NCBI RefSeq assembly: GCF_023168165.1
Contig: NZ_BQYJ01000007.1
Span: forward strand, 62,001-126,000
Length of the DNA: 64,000 bases
Direction: 5' to 3'
From: Niallia sp. NCCP-28
GTDB lineage: Bacteria; Bacillota; Bacilli; Bacillales; Cytobacillaceae
Positions 37,060 to 45,784 of the stretch are shown here, one piece after another. Below the pieces are notes generated by a model. The model searched no databases, was not told where the DNA came from, and was given only the letters and a program-made list of their open reading frames with translations. How positions within the stretch are numbered: position 1 is the first letter of the stretch; each line of letters starts with the position of its first letter. A program made the translations under genes and the position numbers.

Positions 37060-37655
37060 TAGCTTCTTTTCCAATTGCGTGGTCTAGGATAACGGGTTTT
37101 AGTTATATCGCCATTGAATATAAGCGCATATTGACCATATCCTTCCTCATCTACTACCCAGGCAATTCTAGATGCAAGGCCTAATGATGATTTATGGTCA
37201 TGAAGAGGAATTGGTGAACGATATACATTTGCATGCCATCTTTTTTCTACCTCATCAACATCTTTAACGATAGAAAATTTGTTTGCAGATCCGTTTATAA
37301 TCCAGCAACCGTAGGTTCCACATGGGGCGACAAACCAGGTAGCATCTAAGTCCGGTTTCATAGGATATTTAGAAGCATCTAATATTGCTTTTTGCTCCAA
37401 TACTTCTTTTAACATGGAGTCATCGTCAATATTGTTAAGTGCCTTTGGTTTAGGTCGCTCATAATTCTCATCAGGAACTATTTTACTGAGGAAGTGAGTG
37501 CATCCCAACACTTCATATGTACTATCTACATTTACATTCGATTTAATCGAGCAGCTTTCGGTTATTTCATCATAATATTCACAAGAGTTTCTACAAGTTA
37601 GTTTTTCCTCTGTATTTTCTTGGTTTGTTGTATTATTTACAACCAATTTCAGCAA
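37056..37655 (-). CDS. Hypothetical protein with Cys-rich N-terminus
   Basis: About 200 residues. Cysteines in LTCRNSCEYYDEITESCSIK and LGCTHF could bind zinc. The rest has Trp/Gly-rich beta character (CGTYGCWIINGSANKF). No family recognised. The start is TTG 37655 or GTG 37664, behind AGGTGAT, which overlaps the end of the small frameshifted gene upstream. Confidence 0.6.
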   Translation of the reverse strand: MLKLVVNNTTNQENTEEKLTCRNSCEYYDEITESCSIKSNVNVDSTYEVLGCTHFLSKIVPDENYERPKPKALNNIDDDSMLKEVLEQKAILDASKYPMKPDLDATWFVAPCGTYGCWIINGSANKFSIVKDVDEVEKRWHANVYRSPIPLHDHKSSLGLASRIAWVVDEEGYGQYALIFNGDITKTRYPRPRNWKRSY

Positions 37656-37660
37656 TGTTA

Positions 37661-37814
37661 TCACCTATTATTCAAAATATCTGCAGCTCGCTTAATTCTG
37701 TCCTTTTTTAGTAAAGGCATATCATTAGTAACACCCGTTTTTAACAACTTTTCTACGTGGATTATCTAATATCATTTTAACTTCTGATTCATTTACCTTA
37801 TATCGAGCTGGCAT
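37661..37814 (-). pseudogene. Small gene with one-base frameshift
   Basis: AAGGAG and ATG at 37814 start MPARYKVNESEVKMILDNPR, ending after 29 residues. Removing one G in a GGG run (AACGGGTG, near 37732) gives about 50 residues ending KDRIKRAADILNNR, stopping just before the next gene start. It is either a pseudogene or a sequence error. Function unknown. Confidence 0.5.
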
Positions 37815-37828
37815 ACTTGTACTTCTCC

Positions 37829-38392
37829 TTACACTGCTCCAAATACTACTGGCATGATGCTTGTTAAGACAAATAATAATCCAGCAGCTACCCATAATCT
37901 TTTACTCCATCGCCCGAACTCTGGATGTTTTAAAAATTTAAAGAAAAGGAACATGGCGAATCCTATGAGAACCATCCCTAAAACGGTAAAATAACCAGTA
38001 GTACGAATTAAACGAATCACATCTGATGCAATCAGTGTAACATTTGTGCTGTTAATTGTAAATAACAAGATTAGAAAAATTCTAATTAAGAAGAATGCGA
38101 TTGGCACCCATATCAGTAATCCAGTAGATCCCTTCATTACTTGCCCTGTTTTAGTGATAATAGAGTAACCTAACCTTACAACTCCAAATAAAAACATTAA
38201 CACAAAGATAGCAGAGAAAAGGAAGGAAACTGTAGGAGCATATGCATTAATATTCGATGTCCAATTTACAACATCACTACTAAAAGATGATCCTTGATTA
38301 AAATTAATAGGGCTTGCGAATGCTTGAATGGGAAAAGCTATAGCTGCCACTAATAGCATTAGTAAAGGTATTCCTCGCTTTTTTATATTCAT
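37829..38392 (-). CDS. Multi-spanning membrane protein, possibly transfer-related
   Basis: 187 residues: a Sec signal peptide (MNIKKRGIPLLMLLVAAIAF, cleavage after FASP region), then four hydrophobic helices. Signal peptide plus small multi-helix membrane proteins are common in type IV secretion/conjugation operons, but no conserved motif was recognised. The ATG directly follows the stop of the upstream gene (TAAATG), so translation is coupled. Confidence 0.6.
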   Translation of the reverse strand: MNIKKRGIPLLMLLVAAIAFPIQAFASPINFNQGSSFSSDVVNWTSNINAYAPTVSFLFSAIFVLMFLFGVVRLGYSIITKTGQVMKGSTGLLIWVPIAFFLIRIFLILLFTINSTNVTLIASDVIRLIRTTGYFTVLGMVLIGFAMFLFFKFLKHPEFGRWSKRLWVAAGLLFVLTSIMPVVFGAV

Positions 38393-39085
38393 TTAGTATT
38401 CCTTCTTCGAATCATTTTTAAATCGGAAGGAAGTAGTAGATTCATAGGATATATTAGCCATACGCCCATTTAGCACTTGTAAATGCTCTACATATTTGTA
38501 ATCTTTTTTTCCGTAATCAATTATTTTATCTGCAGTGGCCATCCATTGATTCAAGCATTGATGATTAATTCCTGGGTTATCTTTGAGATGAGGAACTATT
38601 TTCTTCCCTTCGATCTCCAAGATAAAGTCCACTTTGGTAACCATATGGTTATTACCAAAGAAAACAACTTCTTTCACAAAGGATTGAAACTTAACAACCC
38701 TCATAAATGGATTATATAGAACCTCTTGTACTCTATGCTTATTTCCATTGCATTCAACAGGAACTGGAACCGTTACTACTAGTCTAACCTTATTATGTTC
38801 CATGTCTCCTTCCGGCAGTACCTTTAAATTCGCAGTAAAATTAATATTTAAGGCTTCGCACATTGGTGAGATCCAGTTGAAATCAGCATAAACCAAATTA
38901 TCTTCAATTGCTTCGTAATAATCATCAGTTTGGTTAATCCCTTGAATACCTTTTCCATCCAACAACAGTGATTGTTCACGAGCACTATATTTCAAGTGAA
39001 AACTATTAAGGTTGTACTTTTTCTCCCTTAGTACATTTATGATGGTGTTAATATTTTCTTCTGTTAGCATTGGCTGAATAGTCAC
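38393..39085 (-). CDS. Hypothetical protein, coupled to the membrane protein gene
   Basis: 230 residues, cytosolic, alpha/beta, no recognised domain. GTG start with AAGGGGAT upstream. Its stop codon abuts the ATG of the membrane protein gene, so the two products probably work together. Confidence 0.6.
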   Translation of the reverse strand: MTIQPMLTEENINTIINVLREKKYNLNSFHLKYSAREQSLLLDGKGIQGINQTDDYYEAIEDNLVYADFNWISPMCEALNINFTANLKVLPEGDMEHNKVRLVVTVPVPVECNGNKHRVQEVLYNPFMRVVKFQSFVKEVVFFGNNHMVTKVDFILEIEGKKIVPHLKDNPGINHQCLNQWMATADKIIDYGKKDYKYVEHLQVLNGRMANISYESTTSFRFKNDSKKEY

Positions 39086-39285
39086 TACAACTATCCCCTT
39101 TCCTGTTTATTGCAGTTTTCTTTCCTTGCTTACTTTATACATTATAGACATATAAATAACTCAACTTTGTCGAATTTTGTCAAAAACAAGCATCTTTTGA
39201 CTCACTAAATAAAATACACAATAAATCTTTAGACTCATTTTGATGCAATGTCTATTTTTTTATGTATTTAATACCATAGGAACAT

Positions 39286-39350
39286 CTGCTCCAAATATAC
39301 ATAAAGATATATATTTGGAGCAGAAGGTGACCATGATTGGTCACTTCCTA
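39286..39350. repeat. Two adjacent stem-loops
   Basis: CTGCTCCAAATATA...TATATTTGGAGCAG (39286-39323) and GAAGGTGACC...GGTCACTTC (39322-39350). Neither is followed by a U-run on either strand, so they are not typical terminators. They could be protein-binding or RNA-processing sites. Confidence 0.5.
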
Positions 39351-39354
39351 CAAA

Positions 39355-40077
39355 CTATATAGCTCTTGAATAGCTGTTATTGAATTCTATTTCTTCGTCC
39401 GGAATGAGATAATCTTCCGATATAGTTGAATCTAAAAATGTAATATTTAATACTTCAATGTTTCTTCCATGGCGGATGACATCAACAGCTAACAAGTCAC
39501 CTCGTTTCAACCCCTGTGCATCCTCTCCAGCGTTTATCCAAGCGCGATGGCCATCAGATACATGTAAGTATTCTTCTTCTGTACCAATGATCGACACCAC
39601 CCAATGTTGTTCACCTTCTAAACAATCTCCTATTTTTGCGGATGCTAATTGTTCAAAATTTGCTGATGAAACATCAGAAGTATCGCCATTATCTGAATCA
39701 TAGTCTGATAAACTGATACAATCAGAATCAATCTTTTTATCGAATAGAACATTTCCTTCTACTTCTTTCTCTTGAATTGATTCAAAACTAGAAAGCTCTA
39801 ATTGCAATTCCGCTAGTAAAGCTTCAGCCTCTTGGTTTAGTTCCGTTTTTACTACAAGAGGTTTTGACAAAATTGTAGGTTCCTCAATCTGTGCAGTTAC
39901 AGCATCATCTGTAGAGAATTCTTCCTCTTCCATCTCAAAACAATAAAACTCTCTAGGATATAACTCATTTTGCAAAAAGTAATTTTTCATTCTTAAATCC
40001 GTACAATAAACAAAAAATATATTTTCAATTAGGTAATATAGGCATACAAGCCAATCCATGGTTATTGTAATCGTCAT
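39355..40077 (-). CDS. Hypothetical protein with acidic middle and beta-rich C-terminus
   Basis: About 240 residues. AAGGGGGAAA 7 nt before ATG 40077 sets the start. It has a hydrophobic/aromatic N-terminus (WLVCLYYLIENIFFVYC, perhaps a membrane anchor), a strongly acidic Ser/Asp stretch (CISLSDYDSDNGDTSD) and a C-terminal beta domain (GDCLEGEQHWVVSIIG ... RGDLLAVDVI) that could be an OB-like barrel. No family assigned. Confidence 0.6.
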   Translation of the reverse strand: MTITITMDWLVCLYYLIENIFFVYCTDLRMKNYFLQNELYPREFYCFEMEEEEFSTDDAVTAQIEEPTILSKPLVVKTELNQEAEALLAELQLELSSFESIQEKEVEGNVLFDKKIDSDCISLSDYDSDNGDTSDVSSANFEQLASAKIGDCLEGEQHWVVSIIGTEEEYLHVSDGHRAWINAGEDAQGLKRGDLLAVDVIRHGRNIEVLNITFLDSTISEDYLIPDEEIEFNNSYSRAI

Positions 40078-40096
40078 AAATTTTTCCCCCTTATGA

Positions 40097-40545
40097 TTAA
40101 AGAAGCGCAAATGCTAATTGTCCACTGATAACTGCATTTTTCTTCTTTTTGATTTTATTGATATCATCGTTAGTCATTTCAAATAATGATATTTGCTCTA
40201 TTTCTTTGATCCTTGTACTTTCTTTCCTTTCGATTTCTGTTAGATAACCAACTATCTCCCCATCTGCAACACTATCCCTGCCAAAGGCTTCTTTTCTAAA
40301 TAGTTTTTAAAGCTATCAACAACTAATTTTTTAGCCTCTTCTAAATTGCCCTCACAATATGTAGTAAAAGTATGAGTCGCTTTTTTAGTATGATCACTGA
40401 ACCAGTAGTATTGATTCAAACAACCTTGAAAATTCTAAATAAAAGCGAATATTGTTATTCTTCAAGTTGTAGGATATTTGTTTGAACCATAATGAATTAC
40501 CTGTCCTTTATAGATTGCTATCTTTTTGTTTTGGCTTTTTGCCAT
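40097..40545 (-). pseudogene. Decayed gene behind structured element copy 4
   Basis: From ATG 40545 with GAGGAAG upstream it reads MAKSQNKKIAIYKGQVIHYG, then stops. Open segments in other frames follow (NQYYWFSDHTKKATHTFTTY; EEAKKLVVDSFKNYLEK; EIVGYLTEIERKEST to GQLAFALL, stop). It was probably one protein of about 145 residues, now with stops and shifts. Function unknown. Confidence 0.55.
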
Positions 40546-40602
40546 GTTAATCTTCCTCACCTTTGTTTTAATTACCATCATCAACCGTTTTAAACGAAAA
40601 CT

Positions 40603-40796
40603 AAACGCAAAAAAGCCTTTGGGGTCAATGATAGAAAACAGCTAATTTATTTCAGCTATTCTTATTCATCAACCACAAAGGCTGTAAGTGTATTATTGTC
40701 TGTCTGCTAACCCTAAAATGGATTGCACAAAAAAAATAAAAAATAAAAAGTAAATTAATATATGGGTATTATATCCTGTTTATATTAAATGGACAA
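40603..40796 (-). ncRNA. Structured leader/sRNA element, copy 4, with promoter
   Basis: Promoter TTGTCC-17 bp-TATAAT (40768-40796), U-rich leader of about 41 nt, P1 GCAATCC-ATTTTA-GGGTTAGC (40706-40726), a divergent linker (AATAATACACTTACAGCC) and terminator GCCTTTG...CAAAGGCTTTTTT, closed by GCGTTT at 40603-40608. It ends about 58 nt before the start of a now broken gene. Confidence 0.75.
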
Positions 40797-40880
40797 GCTC
40801 TTTTCAGAATAAATCCACGGACGATTTCCCTATATATAATATTTAAATAAATTGTATTTATTAATCTTTGTATTTATTCC

Positions 40881-41090
40881 GGTTAAAAATTTTTTAATGG
40901 TACCTTAAAAATTTTTTAACTTATCATACCTTAAAAAATTTTTGACCTATAAAAATAAGCCGTTTTGATACCTTAAAAAATTTTTAACCTATGAAATTTG
41001 ATACCTTAAAAATTCTTTAACCCTACCTTAAAAAATTTTTAAGGTAGGGTTAAAAATTTTTTCACCCTGCATTAAAAACTTTTTAAGGTA
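40881..41090. repeat. Cluster of AT-rich palindromic repeats
   Basis: Eight units built on TACCTTAAAAAATTTTTAACC, in both orientations, starting near 40881, 40901, 40927, 40969, 41002, 41024, 41048 and 41069 (spacing mostly 20-33 bp). Units at 41019-41051 combine into a 33-bp palindrome around AACCCTACCTT/AAGGTAGGGTT. It lies in a gene-free stretch between structured element copy 4 and the RsfA-like gene. Such arrays can be centromeres, operators or origin-associated sites; the bound protein is unknown. Confidence 0.85.
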
Positions 41091-41196
41091 TAAGAGTAAT
41101 CTAATTGATAGATAAACTAAATGAATTTACATGTCATAAAAACCACTAGTTTATATTGGGAAATGGATTGTAAATAATTCATCTTAAAGTAAGATT

Positions 41197-41733
41197 TTAT
41201 TTATTTGTTACCATTTTTCTTGCTTGTTCCATTAGATCAACTAACCCTTTATATGCCTCCTCTTTAGAATGTAATTTCTTCTGTAAATACTTATTTTGAT
41301 TAATTAATTCATTAATTTTGTCATGTAAATCTTGTTCATGGCTATTACTAACTTCGCTTTGATGATTGAATATTTTCGACTTATTATATATTTCTTTTAA
41401 ATAATGAATGATGCCGTCAAATTGATCAGCATTTGTTGTTTTAAATACTTGCTCCTCTTCTCTTGAAAGTTCTGTTACTAACTCCTCCACTAGAGGTTTC
41501 CCCTGCTTTAGTTGTTTTCTTTGCACTTTTGCTGCTTCTATATTCGATTTATATTGCTTTCTTACGTAAGCATTCCATCTAAATCCACAAGCAGCACTTG
41601 TACGAGATAATTGTTTCCCTACTTCTTCAAATGCTTGAAGCTGCGTACTGCCCTCACTAATACTTCGCAGTACAACATCAGCTAATAGTATGTCTTCTTT
41701 TTCTGTCCAGGAATCTTGTCTTGTTTTTGGCAT
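41197..41733 (-). CDS. RsfA-family (Myb/SANT-like) transcription regulator
   Basis: 178 residues. The N-terminal SANT/Myb-like domain (RQDSWTEKEDILLADVVLR ... GSTQLQAFEEVGKQLSRTS and AACGFRWNAYVRKQY) closely matches the RsfA/YlbO family. A C-terminal coiled coil (DLHDKINELINQNKYLQKKL) follows. RsfA is a SigF-dependent prespore regulator in Bacillus, so the copy may affect host sporulation or regulate plasmid genes. Its 3' end faces the palindromic repeat cluster. Confidence 0.85.
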   Translation of the reverse strand: MPKTRQDSWTEKEDILLADVVLRSISEGSTQLQAFEEVGKQLSRTSAACGFRWNAYVRKQYKSNIEAAKVQRKQLKQGKPLVEELVTELSREEEQVFKTTNADQFDGIIHYLKEIYNKSKIFNHQSEVSNSHEQDLHDKINELINQNKYLQKKLHSKEEAYKGLVDLMEQARKMVTNK

Positions 41734-41865
41734 AAGAAATCTCTCCTAGTGTTTTTTATTACATATTATTCGGGTCATAGAAAAGTAAGACTCAATTATG
41801 TTATTTAAATGATCAATTCCCTCACTTTTATTCAGCTGACAAACAAAACAGAGTAAGATACTAAA

Positions 41866-41897
41866 ATAAAAAAGATGTGCCAGTTAGACACACCTTC
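41866..41897 (-). terminator. Terminator between the DnaA-N-like gene and the RsfA-like gene
   Basis: AGGTGTG...CACATCT stem followed by TTTTTTATTTT, right after the stop at 41902. Confidence 0.75.
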
Positions 41898-41901
41898 GGA
41901 A

Positions 41902-42948
41902 TTATTGTTGAATTACTATAGCGTCAATCGATTTATCATACTCTCGAATAGCATTCGAGATGAGATCTGCATATTTATTCTCCAGCCAATCTTTACAAAA
42001 CTCATTAGGAGCTAGTACATAACAGTTGTTTTGCGTGAGTTTTATAGAAATTCCTTTAAACCATGTATCAAATGAAGGTTTGGAAAGCTTCTTAGACACA
42101 TAGGTAAGTAGATAATTTAACATATTGGCTTCATGTTTATCCATTTCTGCTTTTCCATAGTCAAGTACTACCTCTTCATTTAATGCTAGAGGTTTGTTAT
42201 TATTTTTAATAATTTCTCCATATTGTTGCCAGACACGATATATTTCTTCATAGTCCATTTGATTTTCAAGATTTATTTTCTCGTTGTTTCGAATCATTTC
42301 ATTTACATACTTGTCATGTTCTGCTCTTAACTTTTTAGGAAGTCCTTCCTTTTCTTTTTTCATAGCTTTCTTAATATGAGCCGAAACATTATCTGGAATT
42401 TCTAATTCCTTATTCCCTTCAAGTAATGCCTTAGTTAATAAGGGTACTTTCTTTCTGATTTTGAAAATTGGGCCTTCTTCCTTTTCTCTTGATCGGTTTA
42501 TAACATTGAATTTATAGACAAACCCATATCTCTCCAATATTTCTAAGTAAGCATGTATAGTAGGTCTTGATTTATCCATTTTAAGACTGATCATTTCAAA
42601 ATTAGGAAAACACCAATCTTTATTCCCATAAGTATATCTTTTTAAGTGGGCATATAAAGCTAAGCCCTCAGCGTTTATAAAGTATCCCCAGTAATCAAAT
42701 AAATAGTTATTTAGAATGGTAAGCTCTCCGTCAATATAAGGGATATTTTCGCCATAAGCATCTAAGGAAAATTTTCTTACTTCCGTTTCTGAATATACGA
42801 CCTTATCTAGTTCTGGAACATAGTAAGTTAATTTACTTTCGTCCTGTTTAACTAATTTCATTCTTTGCTCAAGATTCCCCGTATCAATTGTTCTGTAATA
42901 CTCTAATTTGTCATTTTTTCCTTTTAAGTTTAACTTTTCAGATTCCAT
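41902..42948 (-). CDS. Replication-associated protein with wHTH and DnaA N-terminal-like domain
   Basis: 348 residues. The central part resembles a winged helix of replication-initiation proteins (CFPNFEMISLKMDKSRPTIH...ILERYGFVYKF). The C-terminal ~85 residues match the DnaA domain I/II region: YVSKKLSKPSFDTWFKGI, then VLAPNEFCKDWLENKY and DLISNAI. In DnaA this domain binds helicase and DnaD-type partners, so this protein may load DnaB-type helicase at the plasmid origin. It lies about 350 nt from the iteron array, divergent from rep. Confidence 0.75.
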   Translation of the reverse strand: MESEKLNLKGKNDKLEYYRTIDTGNLEQRMKLVKQDESKLTYYVPELDKVVYSETEVRKFSLDAYGENIPYIDGELTILNNYLFDYWGYFINAEGLALYAHLKRYTYGNKDWCFPNFEMISLKMDKSRPTIHAYLEILERYGFVYKFNVINRSREKEEGPIFKIRKKVPLLTKALLEGNKELEIPDNVSAHIKKAMKKEKEGLPKKLRAEHDKYVNEMIRNNEKINLENQMDYEEIYRVWQQYGEIIKNNNKPLALNEEVVLDYGKAEMDKHEANMLNYLLTYVSKKLSKPSFDTWFKGISIKLTQNNCYVLAPNEFCKDWLENKYADLISNAIREYDKSIDAIVIQQ

Positions 42949-43137
42949 ACTATCCTCCAGGGATTACCTATTAAAGACATATATGTAGGTTTTTTCTTGA
43001 AATTAAATGCTTATGTGATAGAATAAACGGAATGTAATAATTAAGAAAAAACCCCTTGTCGTTTCTATTAACCTCAGGTCCTAAACTGATAGGTTAGTAA
43101 ATTATAGGTGTTTTTTTTACATTAGTAAACAAAATAC

Positions 43138-43200
43138 ATAAAAAGGACCCCACAAGAAAACTACCGTAGCTATAGCTCGGTTTTTTCAGTGTAGGGTCCT
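43138..43200 (-). promoter_or_regulatory. Leader terminator upstream of the DnaA-N-like gene
   Basis: AAGGGAAGGACCC, stem AGGACCC...GGGTCCT, then TTTTTATG on the minus strand. The opening motif is the same as before the 36.9-kb gene. It ends about 190 nt before the start codon; a weak TATACA-type -10 lies upstream. Confidence 0.6.
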
Positions 43201-43301
43201 TCCCTTTTTGTATACTATTGTTCTTATTATTAAAGCATACTTCTCCTTAAATCTCAATGTCTGTCAACCATCCATGTTTATGAATAATAGAGGTTGTAAT
43301 A

Positions 43302-44156
43302 AACACAACACTTTTGGGGTGTAAGTAATTAATAGAAGTAAATCTATTAAATCTATTTAAACTACTACACTTCTCTTTGTTTGTGCTTGTTTATATAAAT
43401 CTATTTAACTTGTTTATACTTGTTTAACCTGTTTACAGATCTAGCAAACTGTTGGGGCAGTAAGGCTTGAGCAATTAAAGCACAACACTTTTGGGGTGAA
43501 AGCACAACACTTTTGGGGCAAAGCACAACACTTTTGGGGTGAAAGCACAACACTTTTGGGGTGTGAAAGCACAACACTTTTGGGGTGAAAGCACAACACT
43601 TTTGGGGCAAAGCACAACACTTTTGGGGTGAAAGCACAACACTTTCGGGGTGTAAAAGCACAACACTTTTGGGGTGAAAGCACAACACTTTCGGGGTGAA
43701 AGCACAACACTTTCGGGGTGTAAAAGCACAACATTTTTGGGGTGTAAAAGCACAACATTTTTGGGGTGTAAAAGCACAACATTTTTAGGGTGTAAAAAGT
43801 AAACGTTCTATTTTCTTAAAACACAACAAATTTGGGGCCAAAACATATCATTTTGACTGATTTAAGTGTGTTCTTAAAGATTAAACACAACATTTTTGGG
43901 GTGGTGCATAATGAATATTGTTTAAAACACAACGTTTTTGGGGTGAAATAACACATCTTAGGGTGTAAAGCACCTCATTTAGAGAATTTAGTTTGGAAGA
44001 TATGTACATATAGAGTACTAACAGCAAAGATAAACACAACACTTTTGGGGTCAATTTACACAGTATCAGAAAATAAAGCCCCTCATTATTAGGATTAGTT
44101 TGAACGATGAATACTATTAGAGTACTAACAGCAAGAATAAACACAACACTTTTGGG
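43302..44156 (+). repeat. Iteron array of the plasmid origin
   Basis: Core CACAACACTTTTGGGG. Fourteen nearly contiguous units of 21-24 bp run from about 43477 to 43795. Variants with TTTC, ATTTTT or TTTAGGG and spacers TG, TGTG, TGTA or CA fall in blocks. Further single units lie near 43302, 43819, 43883, 43924, 44032 and 44138, leading to the rep gene. All point the same way. This is the expected layout of a theta origin where the initiator binds direct repeats and controls copy number. Three long minus-strand readings here are only by-products of the repeat. Confidence 0.93.
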
Positions 44157-44257
44157 GTCGGTATTTTATAAATACCTAAAACAAACATTTTTTAGTTTAC
44201 GTTTGTTTTAGCTTACGATAAAATAAAACTACCAATATTCTAGGAGTATAAATTGTC

Positions 44258-45445
44258 ATGGAAAATAATAGAGAGATTATTTTTAAAGATACAAACTTAG
44301 TATCAAAGGCAAACTCAATAGTAGAAGCAACCTATAAGTTAGGGGTAATGGAACAAAAGATAATATCTGTAATAGCTTCTAATATCCATCCCAATGATAA
44401 GGATTTCCAAACCTATACTTTTTCTATTAAACAATTCGGGGATTTAATTGGTTCAAAGTCGAAGAACTTATATAAAGAAGTTGATAAGATAACAACCCAA
44501 TTAATGCAACCCTTTTTATTTATTAACCACGAAGGGAAACCAACCCGTATAGCTTGGTTATCAAAAGCAACTTACAATATAAACGAGGGTTCTGTAACAG
44601 TTCGCTTTGATCCAGATTTAAAACCTTTCTTCCTTTTGTTAAATCAGAAATTCACTAGGTATAAACTAGGGAATATTCTGCATCTACGTAGTAACTATTC
44701 TATTCGTCTATATGAGCTTTTAAAAAGTTATGAGGGTTTAACAGAGAGAACCTTTACGCTTGAAGAATTACGGGCTAAATTAGGGCTCCAAGACAAATAT
44801 CCAGTTTGGATTAATTTTAGGCAGAGAGTTATTGATCATGCCCAAGCAGAACTTGCTAAAAAAACAGACATATCCTTTACTTACGATGCAATCCGAAAAG
44901 GACGCTCTATACATAAGATAAAGTTTAAAATAAAAACGAACAGTTCTTCTGACCAGATAATAAAGATAGAAGAAGATACTTATTCTCAGGATGTTATTGA
45001 TATTCAGCGACTTGGTCTAGAAATAGGAATGAATTTGAATAAAAAAGTTATCACTGAATGGCTTAATTACGGAAAGAATAATATCGTTGAGTTGATGCAA
45101 TCTATTAAATATGACGATACTATAAAAAATCCTATTGGCTATATTTCAGCTGTACTTCCTAAAAAAGCAACAACCGACGAACAACTTGCCTTATTTGACG
45201 ATGATAAATCCATTCTTATTGAAAAAGCTATCCGGGAATTTATTATGAGTAAGTTACCTAAACGGAAAGTTACAAGAATTGAGAAGATACCACATTATAT
45301 GCATAGAAATGACGCTTTAGAAATCCTGAAGAAATATTTTGATGAAGAAGAATCTAAAAGAATTTGGGAAGAGCAAGGCGCTGAAATAACTGAAAAACTT
45401 TATGAAGAAAGTCAGAGCAAATTGATAAAGGCACCTTCCTTATAA
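44258..45445 (+). CDS. Plasmid replication initiator (RepB/Rep_3 family)
   Basis: 395 residues. The first ~230 show the Rep_3 fold of two winged helices: LVSKANSIVEATYKLGVMEQKI near the start (in part), SIKQFGDLIGSKSKNLYKEV, and LRSNYSIRLYELLKSY. The C-terminal ~150 residues are specific to this type. It binds the iterons just upstream and opens the origin. AGGAG lies upstream of the ATG. The stop codon is embedded in a terminator. Confidence 0.93.
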   Translation: MENNREIIFKDTNLVSKANSIVEATYKLGVMEQKIISVIASNIHPNDKDFQTYTFSIKQFGDLIGSKSKNLYKEVDKITTQLMQPFLFINHEGKPTRIAWLSKATYNINEGSVTVRFDPDLKPFFLLLNQKFTRYKLGNILHLRSNYSIRLYELLKSYEGLTERTFTLEELRAKLGLQDKYPVWINFRQRVIDHAQAELAKKTDISFTYDAIRKGRSIHKIKFKIKTNSSSDQIIKIEEDTYSQDVIDIQRLGLEIGMNLNKKVITEWLNYGKNNIVELMQSIKYDDTIKNPIGYISAVLPKKATTDEQLALFDDDKSILIEKAIREFIMSKLPKRKVTRIEKIPHYMHRNDALEILKKYFDEEESKRIWEEQGAEITEKLYEESQSKLIKAPSL

Positions 45446-45458
45446 GGTGCCTTTTTAT
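45427..45458. terminator. Terminator of rep
   Basis: AAAGGCACCTT...AAGGTGCCTTTTT; the stem includes the rep stop codon. Confidence 0.85.
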
Positions 45459-45465
45459 GATCTAG

Positions 45466-45747
45466 TCAGTTTATTAGCGACTCAATTTCATTAATGAATA
45501 AGGCTTCTTCCATATTGGAGCTTAGTATTGTAGCAATTTCTGGTGTAACTTCCGCTTCAATATCTTCAATGTCCTTTAATCTTGCTGGGGCTTCTTCTCT
45601 TATCGCAGACATTAATATGGTTACTTCGTGGAAGCTCTTATTATCAACCTGCTTTATACTGTCCTTTGAAAGGGAGTATAATTCTACTAATGTATTTTCC
45701 TCTATATTATTAAAACAAGTTTTCTTAATTGTGTATTTATCTGCCAC
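45466..45747 (-). CDS. Small acidic protein, function unknown
   Basis: About 93 residues, acidic, helical. AGAGG lies 9 nt before a GTG at 45747, which is favoured over ATG 45756 (too close to the site). No family recognised. It is convergent with rep and is preceded by an unusually structured leader with promoter. Confidence 0.5.
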   Translation of the reverse strand: MADKYTIKKTCFNNIEENTLVELYSLSKDSIKQVDNKSFHEVTILMSAIREEAPARLKDIEDIEAEVTPEIATILSSNMEEALFINEIESLIN

Positions 45748-45784
45748 TAGTATCATCCTCTTTTTTGTATTCTTACCACAAAAA

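Noticed and set aside
43401-43782. Three overlapping minus-strand readings of about 95-113 codons rich in Cys, Phe and Pro
   Set aside because: They come from the tandem iterons being read in three frames; no ribosome sites and obvious repeat artefacts.
43477-43795. Possible CRISPR array
   Set aside because: Units are contiguous 21-24-bp direct repeats without unique spacers and lie before a Rep gene; no cas genes. They are iterons.
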